From the NCBI RefSeq assembly GCF_025685425.1, contig NZ_JAGTAS010000058.1:1116001-1180000 (forward strand): a stretch of 64,000 nt of DNA, in the 5' to 3' direction. Below the pieces are notes generated by a model. It ran no database searches. It worked only from the letters and a program-made list of their open reading frames with translations, and had not been told where the DNA came from. This document shows positions 17,092-26,050 of the stretch, one piece after another. The translations under genes were made by a program, and so were the position numbers. Position 1 is the stretch's first letter; each line of letters opens with the position of its first letter. The stretch comes from Terriglobus albidus (GTDB lineage: Bacteria; Acidobacteriota; Terriglobia; Terriglobales; Acidobacteriaceae).

Positions 17092-17163
17092 GCCCACCCT
17101 AGCGCTGCGAGCGTTCACCCCAACGAACAAAGTTCGTTGGGGACCCCGAGGGTGGGGCACCCC
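17092..17163 (+). repeat. Family C hairpin with nested second hairpin
   Basis: The outer pair GCCCACCC ... GGGTGGGGC encloses CCCCAACGAAC (17118-17128) and GTTCGTTGGGG (17132-17142). It is the longest family C copy here and sits just past the 3' end of transmembrane regulator 1. Confidence 0.65.
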
Positions 17164-17196
17164 GGCGGGGTAGGCCAAAGCGAATCCTCGATATGC

Positions 17197-18537
17197 TTAG
17201 TGATCTTTGATAGAGCGGATGGCGAGTAGTTCGGCGTTGAAAGAGGTTCCGCTGAGGCGCGAGGTCTTCAGCACGGCTTCGAAGTATGGAATCTCCTTCG
17301 ATCCGGTTCGCGCTCTCAGGCTGAGGATTCCCTTTTCCGAGGTGAGAAATTCGGCTGCCGCAGCCGTGGCATCCGAGTCCGTGCCGGCGAGCAGAATCGC
17401 CTTGGCGGTCCGGCCTGGATTGGGAAGATAGTCGACAACGCAGTAGGCCGTAATGGCGTTGCGGTCCATCACGGGGGCGTATTGGGCGTCTTCGCCTGCA
17501 AGCGGACTGCTGTTCTTCACATAGGCCTGATTGTGCGCGCCGTCGTACTCCAGGCTGAAGTTCAACTGCTCGTCAAAGAGGCGAGCCCAGGGATTGGCCT
17601 TTTTGCCGCCGATCAGAATGACGTTGTCGCGTTTGATGGAGTCGGCCTCATAGAACCGCGCCAGGGTAAGGCGCAGGCGTGGTGCGATCGGAGCGAGATT
17701 CAGTATCTGCTGCGCAGCGTGGAAGTCACCCAAAGTCACCAGGTTGTGATTGAAGATGGTCTCAAGGTCCTGGCGACGATCAGGACTCATCTCTTCGGAG
17801 CGACGGATGTAGTTGCGGTCGAGATAGTCACTGAGTGAGAGCGGCTTGCCCCGCATCTCCTCGCTCATGCTGACGGAGGCATCGGGAAGGACAATGTCGG
17901 TCTGCGGAGCCGCTTGCGAGAACGTGGTCCAAAAGGCGGCCGTGGCGGGGCGCTCAGCCCACAGGTCGGTCTTCTTCCGCAGACCGTAGTTCTGCCAGAG
18001 GAGAATGCCGCAGGCCACGGTGAGCACACCCGAGAGGATGACCCAAAGCCAGACGCGGGGAGCGGACGGAGTTGGAAGAGTTTCCACTGGCGAAGCGGAT
18101 GGAAGAAGCTCCGATTTCACCTGCGGTGGAACAGGGAACGTTTTCTCCACAGATACTGTGCGCCAGCGAAAGACCGGGAGATAGCCGCCACGCGGGATGG
18201 AAAAGACCAGAGGCTCGGTTGCCCCCTCGGTCGCGAAGTAGGTCTCGATACGGCGGCGGAGTTCGGTTGCGTTGACGCGGACGATATTGTCCTGACTGCG
18301 GTCGTAACTGGCGGAGCGGCCGAAGACGCGGACGCCGATCTCCTGCTCGTGGATCTCGGGAGCATTGGGCTTCAGAGACTCATGGCCGACATAAAGGAGG
18401 AAGTCGCGGAGGCGAACCGAGCGGGCGAAGTGGGAGCTACCAGCGACGCGGTCGATGAGAGCGCGGCGGACGGAGATCTCCGGAAGAGGGGCCTTTGCCT
18501 CCTCCTCATCCAATACGATCTCTGATCCTGCTGCCAT
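17197..18537 (-). CDS. Transmembrane regulator-like protein 1 (Acidobacteria-type N-terminal domain)
   Basis: 446 residues. The cytoplasmic N-terminal domain (about 22-125) carries SSHFARSVRLRDFLLYV, EQEIGVRVFGRSASYDRSQD, IVRVNATELRRRIETYF and IPRGGYLPVF. I recall this domain from many Acidobacteria proteins annotated as winged-helix or TolB/TPR fusions; DNA binding is likely but unproven. A single membrane segment lies at 162-181, followed by a periplasmic domain of about 260 residues containing VILIGGKKANPWARLF and AAAEFLTSEKG. The layout resembles one-component regulators such as ToxR/CadC. A paralogue lies at 34849-36123. The gene is divergent from TonB receptor 2, about 200 bases apart, and may control it. 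Confidence 0.7.
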   Translation of the reverse strand: MAAGSEIVLDEEEAKAPLPEISVRRALIDRVAGSSHFARSVRLRDFLLYVGHESLKPNAPEIHEQEIGVRVFGRSASYDRSQDNIVRVNATELRRRIETYFATEGATEPLVFSIPRGGYLPVFRWRTVSVEKTFPVPPQVKSELLPSASPVETLPTPSAPRVWLWVILSGVLTVACGILLWQNYGLRKKTDLWAERPATAAFWTTFSQAAPQTDIVLPDASVSMSEEMRGKPLSLSDYLDRNYIRRSEEMSPDRRQDLETIFNHNLVTLGDFHAAQQILNLAPIAPRLRLTLARFYEADSIKRDNVILIGGKKANPWARLFDEQLNFSLEYDGAHNQAYVKNSSPLAGEDAQYAPVMDRNAITAYCVVDYLPNPGRTAKAILLAGTDSDATAAAAEFLTSEKGILSLRARTGSKEIPYFEAVLKTSRLSGTSFNAELLAIRSIKDH

Positions 18538-18642
18538 TCTGCTACCTGAAACGGGGTGTGTTTCACGAGCATAGCACCCGCTGTCCGCGCCCGGTCACTT
18601 TATCTTCAACTTATTGATTCCAAAGGTAATGGACGTGTCTTA

Positions 18643-18661
18643 ACAGGTTAGGTTTACCTGT
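18643..18661. promoter_or_regulatory. Candidate operator between transmembrane regulator 1 and TonB receptor 2
   Basis: Perfect inverted repeat ACAGGT / ACCTGT with a 7-base spacer. It lies in the 208-bp divergent region, which also has the AT-rich stretch GGTAAATTAACTTG just after it. The binding protein is unknown. Confidence 0.4.
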
Positions 18662-18745
18662 GGTCTTCCGGTAAATTAACTTGTCTGTCGTTTTTCGTAA
18701 AAAAGAGGATGACTGCCATTCAAAGAAACACTTTGGAGGCAGTCC

Positions 18746-21700
18746 ATGCAGAACCAACCCATCTTTGGGAGAAGGCGATTCCCTGCCCTGCTCCTGATTC
18801 TTCTCCTTGCGGTCCCTCTGGGGTATGCGCAACGCTACCTGGGGTCGATCCAGGGACAGGTGACCGACTCGACGGGCGCCGTCATTCCGGGGGCCGAAGT
18901 GGTCGCGGAAGAGGTGTCCACCCATTTCAAGACGCTGGCCAAAACAAACGGAGCCGGCGCGTATACGTTTGCCTCGCTTAACCCAGGAACCTACACAGTA
19001 ACCACCACGGCTGGTGGCTTCAAGTCAACGAGCCATACCGGTGTGATTCTGACCGCCGGCAACCTGCAGCAGATCGATTTTCAGATGGCTACGGGCGACA
19101 CGACCGAGACGATCAATGTGGCAGCAAGTTCCAACACTCTTCTGGATGCGGGCTCCCCGAACATCGCCACAACCCTGAGCACGCAGGAGGTCACCGACCT
19201 GCCGAACGTGGGACGCAATCCCTTCGTGATGGCAACCCTGGCCGCGGGTGTGATCAATACCGGCTCGGGCGGCTACTTCCAAGGCAAGTCCAGCCAGTTC
19301 ACCAACCCCTTCTCGGGGGTTGCCGTACAGGTCACGACCAACGGCAGCGGCGGCCACAACCGCCTGACGCTGAACGGCATTCCGGATGACCCGGCGGAGC
19401 GGCTCTCGGGCGCTTCGTACACCGGCTTTGTTCCGTCACCGGAAGCTGTGCAGGAGGTGAAGGTGCAGACCTCTATCTTCGACGCACAGATCGGCCATGG
19501 CAACGGAACCGTGACCAACACGGTTGTCCGTAACGGAACCAACGCCTACCATGGCGCTGCCTACCACTCCTTCCAGAACACGTACCTGAATGCCAACACC
19601 TACGAGAAGGCTCCGAACAAGGCAGCCCGCAACAACGACCAGTTGAGCCAGACAGGGCTTGTTTTCGATGGACCGGTACGCATTCCGTTCCTGTACAACG
19701 GCCACGATAAGAGCTTCTTCCTGGTCGCGTTCGAACGCTATGCCTCGCATACGGCGATCAACTACACGTCACGTGTACCAACGACCGCGGAACGTGCCGG
19801 AGACTTCTCTGCCCTGTGCACGGGCGGCTTCAACACCAGCGGTCTGTGCCAATCGGGTGTGCAGCTTTACGATCCGAACTCACCGGTCGACTCGAGCGGC
19901 AACCGCACTGTTTACTTTGCCAACAACAACATCGCATCGCGCATCAACTCCGCCTCGTCAACAATTGCCTCGTACTTCCCTACGCCGAATGTTGCCGGCG
20001 CGACGGCACTGACGATTCCGAACTACATCTCGACGCAGACCTCATATCCGAGCACCTATCCGTCGTTCATCGTTCGCTTTGACCAGGCGATCGGAAGCAG
20101 GAACAAGCTGTCGGCGATTCTGTTCCGCTCCGGTCTGACGCAAAACTATCCCATGCAGGGCTTCCCGAAGGGAATCGGACCGACGGGCTATGGCTACAGC
20201 GTTTATCGCAACAACCGTGGCGGAAGCATCGACGATGTGCACCAGTTCTCACCGACGCTGGTGCTCGACTCGCGCCTGGGTGTACTGTGGCATCCATTCG
20301 GCCTGACCTATCCAGGCAATCAGAACTTTGACCTCTCGTCGGTCGGCATCTCGAGCACTGGTCTGCCGTATACCTCGTTCCCTGGCATCAGCTTCAGCTC
20401 CGACGGCTATGCCGGCCTGGCAGCCGGTGCAGGTGGCCAGGTGAGCACGAACATGACGGCGGCGTGGGCCGAGATCCTGACCAAGAGCGTGGGCCGTCAT
20501 ACACTGCGGATCGGCTTCGACGGCAACCTGATTCGCTATAACGTCCAAAACCCGCAGAGCGGATTCGGGGCGTTCAACTTCGATCGCCGCTTTACCCAGA
20601 AGAACTCGGTCAGTGTCAACGTCGGCTCCGACGCAAGCTCCGGCGATCCGTTCGCGTCGTTCCTGCTGGGAGCGCATTCCTCGGTGAGCTACAACATCCA
20701 GGCGGCATTCGCGCTGCAGCAGATCTATGTCGCTCCGTTTGTTCAGGACGATTGGCGCATCACTCCGAAGCTGACGCTGAATCTCGGCGCGCGTTGGGAT
20801 TACGAGTCGCCGTTCACCGAGCGTTACAACAAGATGGTGACCGGCTTCTGCACGACCTGCCAGAATCCGCTGCAGGCTTCGGTCACGGGCCTGACGTTGA
20901 ATGGCGGTCTGCAGTACACCAGCAGCAGCAACCGCTTTCCCTATCCCCGTGACTGGAACAACTTCCAGCCGCGCGTAGGCCTGGCCTACCAGGCGACCAA
21001 CGCGACGGTCGTACGCGGGGGCTTCGGCATCATCTACTTCAATACGCTGGAGTCGCCGATTGGCACCGGCTTCAGCCAGACGACCAGCTACAACAACTAC
21101 AGCACCAGCGCTCCGCTGAATTCGCTGAGCAATCCGTTTCCTTCCGGCGTAGCACTTCCGACCGGAAGCTCGCTTGGACTTGCAACGTCGCTTGGACAAA
21201 GTGTCAGCTATGTCGACCAGAACCACGTGCAGCCAAAGAGCGCGCAGTGGTCGGCCAGCGTGCAGCAGCAACTGGCGGGCAACACCGTGCTGCAGGTAGC
21301 CTATGTGGGTGCGCGTCCGACACGGCTTGAAGTAAACCGGAACATCAACTACCTTCCGCAGCAGTACTACGATCAGGGAACTGCCGGCGTGACCTATCTG
21401 AACACGGCGGTCACCAACCCAATGGCGGGTAAGTTCAGCGGTACAACCACGTTGAACAACGCCACTATCGCACGCAATCTGTTGCTGCTTCCGTATCCGG
21501 AGTTCGGCTCGGTGACGGCGCAATACACGTCCGTGGGTAGCGCGCCGTATAACGCACTGCAGATCCAACTACAGCGGCCAATGAAGAACCACTTCTCGCT
21601 GCAGGGTAACTTTACCTGGGCGAAGACAATGCTACACACCAGCTATCTGAATGGATTCGACACGAAGCTGGCGTCGATTCAGGACTCCAATGCCACCCTG

Positions 21701-22255
21701 GTAGCGAACGTTTTCGGAACACTGGAACTTCCGAAGTTCTCTCGCATGAACTATGCGGAGCGCCTGCTGCTGGGTGGATGGAAGCTGAATAGCGTGATGC
21801 GCGCGCAGAATGGAGGATTGATCTCGGCGCCTTCGAACGTGGATATCATTGGACCCGTGACCCAACCCAATGCGTCCTACGGGCGCTACTTCAACACCTG
21901 CTACCAGAACGCATCGGGCGTGAATGTGCAGTCGACCGCTTCGGCTCCGGCCTGCGATTCGCTTTCACCTGTCCCGGCCTATCGCCAGCGGCTCGCATAT
22001 ACAACGCAGCATAACTCGACCGTACTGAACATCCGGCAAAGGATTCATCCTCTGGTGGACGCCTCGCTCTTCAAACAGTTCCAGATCCGTGAAGGAACCA
22101 GCTTTGAGATCCGCGGTGAGTTCTTCAACGTCTTCAACACGCCGAACTTCGGTGGCCCGGGAACCGGTTTGGGTAGCTCAACCTTTGGTGTGGTGACACT
22201 CACGCAGGCAAACGATCCGCGTATCGGACAGCTGACGGCGCGTATCAACTTCTAA
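18746..22255 (+). CDS. Oar-like TonB-dependent outer-membrane receptor 2
   Basis: 1169 residues. The signal peptide MQNQPIFGRRRFPALLLILLLAVPLGYAQ is followed by a carboxypeptidase-regulatory-like domain (SIQGQVTDSTGAVIPGAEVV, GAYTFASLNPGTYTVTT), a plug region (VTDLPNVGRNPFVMATLAAGV, LNGIPDDPAER, QEVKVQTSIFDAQIGHGNGTV) and a long barrel ending RIGQLTARINF with the C-terminal phenylalanine needed for BAM recognition. GGAGG stands 6 bases before the ATG. A strong terminator follows at 22273. The GH106-type rhamnosidase gene comes next, so the receptor probably imports breakdown products of a rhamnose-containing polymer. It is divergent from transmembrane regulator 1. Confidence 0.94.
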   Translation: MQNQPIFGRRRFPALLLILLLAVPLGYAQRYLGSIQGQVTDSTGAVIPGAEVVAEEVSTHFKTLAKTNGAGAYTFASLNPGTYTVTTTAGGFKSTSHTGVILTAGNLQQIDFQMATGDTTETINVAASSNTLLDAGSPNIATTLSTQEVTDLPNVGRNPFVMATLAAGVINTGSGGYFQGKSSQFTNPFSGVAVQVTTNGSGGHNRLTLNGIPDDPAERLSGASYTGFVPSPEAVQEVKVQTSIFDAQIGHGNGTVTNTVVRNGTNAYHGAAYHSFQNTYLNANTYEKAPNKAARNNDQLSQTGLVFDGPVRIPFLYNGHDKSFFLVAFERYASHTAINYTSRVPTTAERAGDFSALCTGGFNTSGLCQSGVQLYDPNSPVDSSGNRTVYFANNNIASRINSASSTIASYFPTPNVAGATALTIPNYISTQTSYPSTYPSFIVRFDQAIGSRNKLSAILFRSGLTQNYPMQGFPKGIGPTGYGYSVYRNNRGGSIDDVHQFSPTLVLDSRLGVLWHPFGLTYPGNQNFDLSSVGISSTGLPYTSFPGISFSSDGYAGLAAGAGGQVSTNMTAAWAEILTKSVGRHTLRIGFDGNLIRYNVQNPQSGFGAFNFDRRFTQKNSVSVNVGSDASSGDPFASFLLGAHSSVSYNIQAAFALQQIYVAPFVQDDWRITPKLTLNLGARWDYESPFTERYNKMVTGFCTTCQNPLQASVTGLTLNGGLQYTSSSNRFPYPRDWNNFQPRVGLAYQATNATVVRGGFGIIYFNTLESPIGTGFSQTTSYNNYSTSAPLNSLSNPFPSGVALPTGSSLGLATSLGQSVSYVDQNHVQPKSAQWSASVQQQLAGNTVLQVAYVGARPTRLEVNRNINYLPQQYYDQGTAGVTYLNTAVTNPMAGKFSGTTTLNNATIARNLLLLPYPEFGSVTAQYTSVGSAPYNALQIQLQRPMKNHFSLQGNFTWAKTMLHTSYLNGFDTKLASIQDSNATLVANVFGTLELPKFSRMNYAERLLLGGWKLNSVMRAQNGGLISAPSNVDIIGPVTQPNASYGRYFNTCYQNASGVNVQSTASAPACDSLSPVPAYRQRLAYTTQHNSTVLNIRQRIHPLVDASLFKQFQIREGTSFEIRGEFFNVFNTPNFGGPGTGLGSSTFGVVTLTQANDPRIGQLTARINF

Positions 22256-22272
22256 CGCTGCACTCTTTCCGC

Positions 22273-22308
22273 AAAGCCGCGGCCGATCCAACGGCCGCGG
22301 CTTTCTTG
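22273..22308 (+). terminator. Intrinsic terminator of TonB receptor 2
   Basis: Perfect 13-bp arms, AAAGCCGCGGCCG (22273-22285) and CGGCCGCGGCTTT (22292-22304), with a 6-nt loop and a short CTTG tail. It starts 17 bases after the stop codon. Confidence 0.9.
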
Positions 22309-22311
22309 CAG

Positions 22312-22389
22312 CATCACGCGTTCTTTGCGCATCACGCGTTCTTTGCGCATCACGCGTTCTTTGCGCATCACGCGTTCTTTGCGCATCAC
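22312..22389 (+). repeat. 18-bp tandem repeat, 4.3 copies
   Basis: The unit CATCACGCGTTCTTTGCG is repeated four times without change (22312-22383), plus a partial CATCAC. It lies between the TonB receptor 2 terminator and the rhamnosidase start. It stays open in the rhamnosidase frame, encoding HHAFFA repeats, but the signal peptide begins downstream of it. Confidence 0.95.
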
Positions 22390-22425
22390 ATAACTTCAGT
22401 ACACTTCGATTCAAGGGCTCTCTGC

Positions 22426-25371
22426 ATGCATCTTCCAACGGCGCTGGCCGGTCTTGTCTTCGCTGCAACCTCTACCTTCGGTTATGCACAAAGCAGTGCG
22501 CCGCAGAATGGCGCGCCGCAGACAAGCTCGATTGCCGCATTGCGCGCCGGGTTTAAGACACCCCCTCCGCAGGCACGACTACGTTGCTACTGGTGGTGGC
22601 TGAATGGCAACACCGATAAGCCCACCATCACGCACGACCTGGAGGAGATGAAGGCCAAGGGATTTGGCGGGGCGTTGCTGGTCGATGCGGGCGGAGCGAC
22701 ACAGAACGGGAACGCCGCAGTTCCAGCAGGACCGAAGTTCGGCTCTACCGCATGGATTGAGCTCTATACGCATGCGTTGCGTGAGGCCGACCGGCTGGGA
22801 CTCGAGATTACGCTGAACATCATGAGCGGCTGGAATCTGGGTGGGCCTACCGTAACGCCGGAAGACGCATCGAAGGCGTTGACCTTCGCCACAATCGTGG
22901 TGAAGGGTGGGACAGCCCAAAAGGTCGATATTCCGCAGCCACAGCACACGCAGGGAATGTTTTACCGCCAGATCGCGGTCCTGGCATATCCGCTTCACCA
23001 TGGCCAGGCAAAAGCTCCTCAGTTGGAGGACGGCCAGGGAGATCGACATACGGCGGCGGAGCAGCACGCGGCCGATGGGTATTCCAGCAGCAGCATCCGA
23101 TTTCGCGCGGCCGCGGCGGAGAGCGGCTTCAGCATGAATGACAGCTCGGCGATGTTGAATGACGGGTTGGACACAACCTTTCGTGATGAGAAGGGATATG
23201 CCGACGCCTCTCTGACCGAGGTACGGAGGTTGCAACCTGCAGCAGATGGCAAGTTGCATCTCGATCTTCCTGCGGGCGAGTGGGAGATCTTCACGGTGGG
23301 ATACACCAACACCGGAGCACAGGTCTCGACCTCGAGCGACACGTGGAAGGGCCTGGCGATCGACCACATGAGCCGCAGCGCTTTTCAACACTATTGGGAG
23401 ATGAATGTAGATCCCTTGCTCGCCGCGGCCAAGCCCTTTCAGAGCCTAAAGTATCTGGCAACGGATAGCTGGGAGTTAGGTGGAACGAATTGGACGGATG
23501 GCTTCGATGAAGAGTTTCGGCAGCGCCGCGGGTATGATCCGATTCCTTACCTGCCGGCGCTTGCCGGCCGGATTCTGGGAGATCGCTCGGTAACGACGCG
23601 CTTTCTTACGGACTTGCGGCGCACGGTCGCCGATCTGATCGTGGCGAACCACTATGACGTGTTCGCGCAGATGGCAGGACAACATGGCCTGGGAGTACAG
23701 GCGGAGAGCGGCGGTCCGCATGGAGCTCCGATCGATGCGCTGGAGACCTTCCGTCATGCCGCTGTTCCCCAGACCGAGTTCTGGTCGCAGAATCCTCACC
23801 GGCACGAAGATAACGAGCGTTTCTTCACCAAGCAGGCAGCGTCCGCGGCGCATATCTACGGCCAGCGTTACGTGGCACAGGAGGGCGAGACCTCGATTGG
23901 ACCTCAGTGGTCAGAGTCTTTGGCAATGGATCTGAAGCCGAGCTTCGACATGGGAATCACCGAAGGCATGAACCGGCTGGTGTGGCATGAGTTCACTTCG
24001 AGCCCCGCGGAGTCTGGCATGCCGGGGCAGGAGTACTTTGCCGGAACCCACCTCAACCCGAAGGTGACGTGGTGGAACGACGGTGGGGCCTTCTTCACCT
24101 ATCTCAATCGCGTTCAGTTCCTGATGCAGCAGGGCACGGCGGTGAACGATGTTCTCTATTTTTATGGCGACCATATTCCGAACTTCGTGCGCCTGAAGGC
24201 GGACGACCCGGCACATGTTCTGCCGGGATACGACTACGACGTCACCAATGAAGACGCGCTGCTGCACACGATCCACATCGCAGGACGCGAACTGGTGGGC
24301 CCGGGCGGTGTGCACTGGCGTGCCCTGGTGCTGCCACGCACGCGGAGGATCTCTCTATCGGTATTACAGATGGTCGAGCGCTATCTGCGTGCCGGCGGGA
24401 CGGTGATTTCTCTGCCGGCGCTATCAAGTACTGGCAATCTGCCTGATGCAGAGAAGAAACAGCTGGACACACTGATTGGGCAGATATGGAAGGGATGCCG
24501 AGAGGGGCAGTCTCATCGGTATGGAGCGGGAAAGCTCTTCTGCACGGACAATGCGCATGAAGCGTTACGACAGATGCGCGTACCTGCCGACTTCACAGTT
24601 ACTTCAGGCGATGTGCGCTTTGCACCGGTGAGCACAGATGGGGTTGACGCCATTCATCGCCAGGTCGCGGGGATACAGATCTACTATCTGCGCAGCAGTT
24701 ACGCAGCAGAAAAGAGCTTTACGATTGCTTTGCGTGCCACGGGTGAGGCCGAGATCTGGGATCCGGTAACGGGCTCGATGCATCGCACTCAGATTGAGCG
24801 CCTGCCGGATGGACGCAGTAACGTTTCCATCACACTACCGGCATACGGCTCCGTTGCGATTGTTTTTCTGCAGCACAGTACAGCACGCAATCTTCCACAA
24901 CTGCTACACACTGAAGCGGTAAATGCAGACTGGTCGCTGGCGATTCCTAGACGAGAACCTGTGCGGCTGACGGAGTTGAAGAGCTGGACGGAAATTAATA
25001 ACACTAAGTACTTCTCTGGAACAGCGGTGTACAGCGCCAATATCAAGGCTCCGAAGCTCTCCACGGGTGAGACCGCATGCCTGCGCTTCGAAGCAGTGCA
25101 TGAGATCGCACGAGTTACCTTTGCAGGCAAACAGATGCCGACGACCTGGGCAGCACCTTATGAGGCGTGTCTGCATGGAGCGTTGCCGGAAAGTGGAGTG
25201 CTTGAAGTTGCTGTGACGAACCTGTGGCATAACCGGCGTGTCGGCGACGCCGTTGAACCGTCGGCAAGACGGACGAAGAGCAACATTACGCTGCCTTCGC
25301 CGGATGAGCCACTTTTACCCTCGGGAGTTACAGGACGAGTCGAATGGCGTATTTATCGTGAGGAGCCGTAA
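22426..25371 (+). CDS. Secreted GH106-type alpha-L-rhamnosidase-like glycoside hydrolase
   Basis: 981 residues. The signal peptide MHLPTALAGLVFAATSTFGYAQ supports the ATG at 22426; an in-frame start at 22306 would add 40 residues encoded by the tandem repeat. The catalytic part opens with the GH106 pattern PPPQARLRCYWWWLNGNTDK, DLEEMKAKGFGGALLVD, and continues with LGLEITLNIMSGWNLGGP and YDVFAQMAGQHGLGVQAESGGP. A C-terminal beta-sandwich with carbohydrate-binding character (LRFEAVHEIARVTFAGK) ends the protein. GH106 enzymes remove terminal alpha-L-rhamnose from rhamnogalacturonan or related glycans. The gene follows TonB receptor 2, which fits a receptor-plus-hydrolase locus, but a terminator and tandem repeat separate them. 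Confidence 0.85.
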   Translation: MHLPTALAGLVFAATSTFGYAQSSAPQNGAPQTSSIAALRAGFKTPPPQARLRCYWWWLNGNTDKPTITHDLEEMKAKGFGGALLVDAGGATQNGNAAVPAGPKFGSTAWIELYTHALREADRLGLEITLNIMSGWNLGGPTVTPEDASKALTFATIVVKGGTAQKVDIPQPQHTQGMFYRQIAVLAYPLHHGQAKAPQLEDGQGDRHTAAEQHAADGYSSSSIRFRAAAAESGFSMNDSSAMLNDGLDTTFRDEKGYADASLTEVRRLQPAADGKLHLDLPAGEWEIFTVGYTNTGAQVSTSSDTWKGLAIDHMSRSAFQHYWEMNVDPLLAAAKPFQSLKYLATDSWELGGTNWTDGFDEEFRQRRGYDPIPYLPALAGRILGDRSVTTRFLTDLRRTVADLIVANHYDVFAQMAGQHGLGVQAESGGPHGAPIDALETFRHAAVPQTEFWSQNPHRHEDNERFFTKQAASAAHIYGQRYVAQEGETSIGPQWSESLAMDLKPSFDMGITEGMNRLVWHEFTSSPAESGMPGQEYFAGTHLNPKVTWWNDGGAFFTYLNRVQFLMQQGTAVNDVLYFYGDHIPNFVRLKADDPAHVLPGYDYDVTNEDALLHTIHIAGRELVGPGGVHWRALVLPRTRRISLSVLQMVERYLRAGGTVISLPALSSTGNLPDAEKKQLDTLIGQIWKGCREGQSHRYGAGKLFCTDNAHEALRQMRVPADFTVTSGDVRFAPVSTDGVDAIHRQVAGIQIYYLRSSYAAEKSFTIALRATGEAEIWDPVTGSMHRTQIERLPDGRSNVSITLPAYGSVAIVFLQHSTARNLPQLLHTEAVNADWSLAIPRREPVRLTELKSWTEINNTKYFSGTAVYSANIKAPKLSTGETACLRFEAVHEIARVTFAGKQMPTTWAAPYEACLHGALPESGVLEVAVTNLWHNRRVGDAVEPSARRTKSNITLPSPDEPLLPSGVTGRVEWRIYREEP

Positions 25372-25624
25372 GCGGGAACCGAAGTGATATGTCCCGCGAA
25401 GATCTACTTTTCAAAGATGGTATTGATGTCACCAATAGACTTATATCCCGATTGCGGCGTTTGAGAGCTATTGCGGCGTTTGAGAGCTTCGGTGAGCGGC
25501 AGGGATGATATCCTGAAAGGGATCGAAGAATCCGATCTGGTTTACTTGCTTGTTCCGGCTTGCCCTCTACTCGCAAAACACTCCACATTGTGTTCGGCGG
25601 TACTTCATTCACAGGGAACAACTC
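25372..25624 (+). promoter_or_regulatory. Leader region of the cold-shock gene
   Basis: 253 bases without a gene. It holds the cold-shock promoter and a long 5' leader, as is usual for CspA-type genes. A 19-bp unit ATTGCGGCGTTTGAGAGCT is repeated in tandem at 25451-25469 and 25470-25488. No cold-box motif could be confirmed by eye. Confidence 0.45.
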
Positions 25625-25825
25625 ATGGAACAGGGAATTGTAAAGTGGTTCAACGATTCAAAAGGATTTGGCTTTATTAGCCGTCAGAGTGGCGATGACG
25701 TTTTCGTCCATCATTCCGCCATTAATAGCAATGGATTCCGCAGCCTCGCAGAAGGCCAGGCTGTGCGTTTCAACGTAGTGAAAGGCCCCAAGGGCTGGCA
25801 GGCCGAAAACGTCGCGGTTGCCTAA
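25625..25825 (+). CDS. Cold-shock protein, CspA family
   Basis: 66 residues forming a single OB-fold cold-shock domain that binds single-stranded RNA or DNA. RNP1 KGFGFI and RNP2 VFVHHS are intact, and the first residues [17 protein letters not shown] are typical. The ATG at 25625 has GGGAA upstream. It stands alone between a long leader and a terminator hairpin, as expected for a monocistronic cold-shock gene. Which paralogue it is (cold-inducible or constitutive) cannot be told from sequence. Confidence 0.96.
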   Translation: MEQGIVKWFNDSKGFGFISRQSGDDVFVHHSAINSNGFRSLAEGQAVRFNVVKGPKGWQAENVAVA

Positions 25826-25843
25826 ACAGACAGCCAGGATGGC

Positions 25844-25877
25844 AAGAAAAGGGAGCTGGTGCTCCCTTTTTCTTGTT
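25844..25877 (+). terminator. Intrinsic terminator of the cold-shock gene
   Basis: AAGAAAAGGGAGC pairs with GCTCCCTTTTTCTT around a TGGT loop, ending in a T-rich run. It lies 18 bases after the stop. Confidence 0.85.
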
Positions 25878-25912
25878 TAACTCTCGATCGTCTCAAGACA
25901 GTAAGGCCCTTC

Positions 25913-26024
25913 TAGAACATTTTCACTGTCGCTGGGTATCCCGGAAAGGCGCGCAGCGGCGTTTTCATTGCGGAAAACACCCATAGATGCGGATCCTCTG
26001 GGCATCTCAAGCGAAAATGCTCTA
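25913..26024 (-). repeat. Palindromic element family A, copy A5 (inverted)
   Basis: A 112-bp copy: TAGAACATTTTCACTG at the left and GCGAAAATGCTCTA at the right, with inner GGCGTTTTC / GAAAACACC. It lies between the cold-shock terminator and the 3' end of the alpha/beta hydrolase gene, so this copy sits between convergent genes. Confidence 0.88.
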
Positions 26025-26050
26025 GCCGCATAGGGAAAGCCGCGGATCAC

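Noticed and set aside
20249-21568. 439-codon open frame on the minus strand opposite TonB receptor 2
   Set aside because: Arginine-rich composition without domains; a shadow of the receptor gene.
22312-22389. Short tandem units as a possible CRISPR array
   Set aside because: Units are contiguous with no spacers and are only 18 bp.
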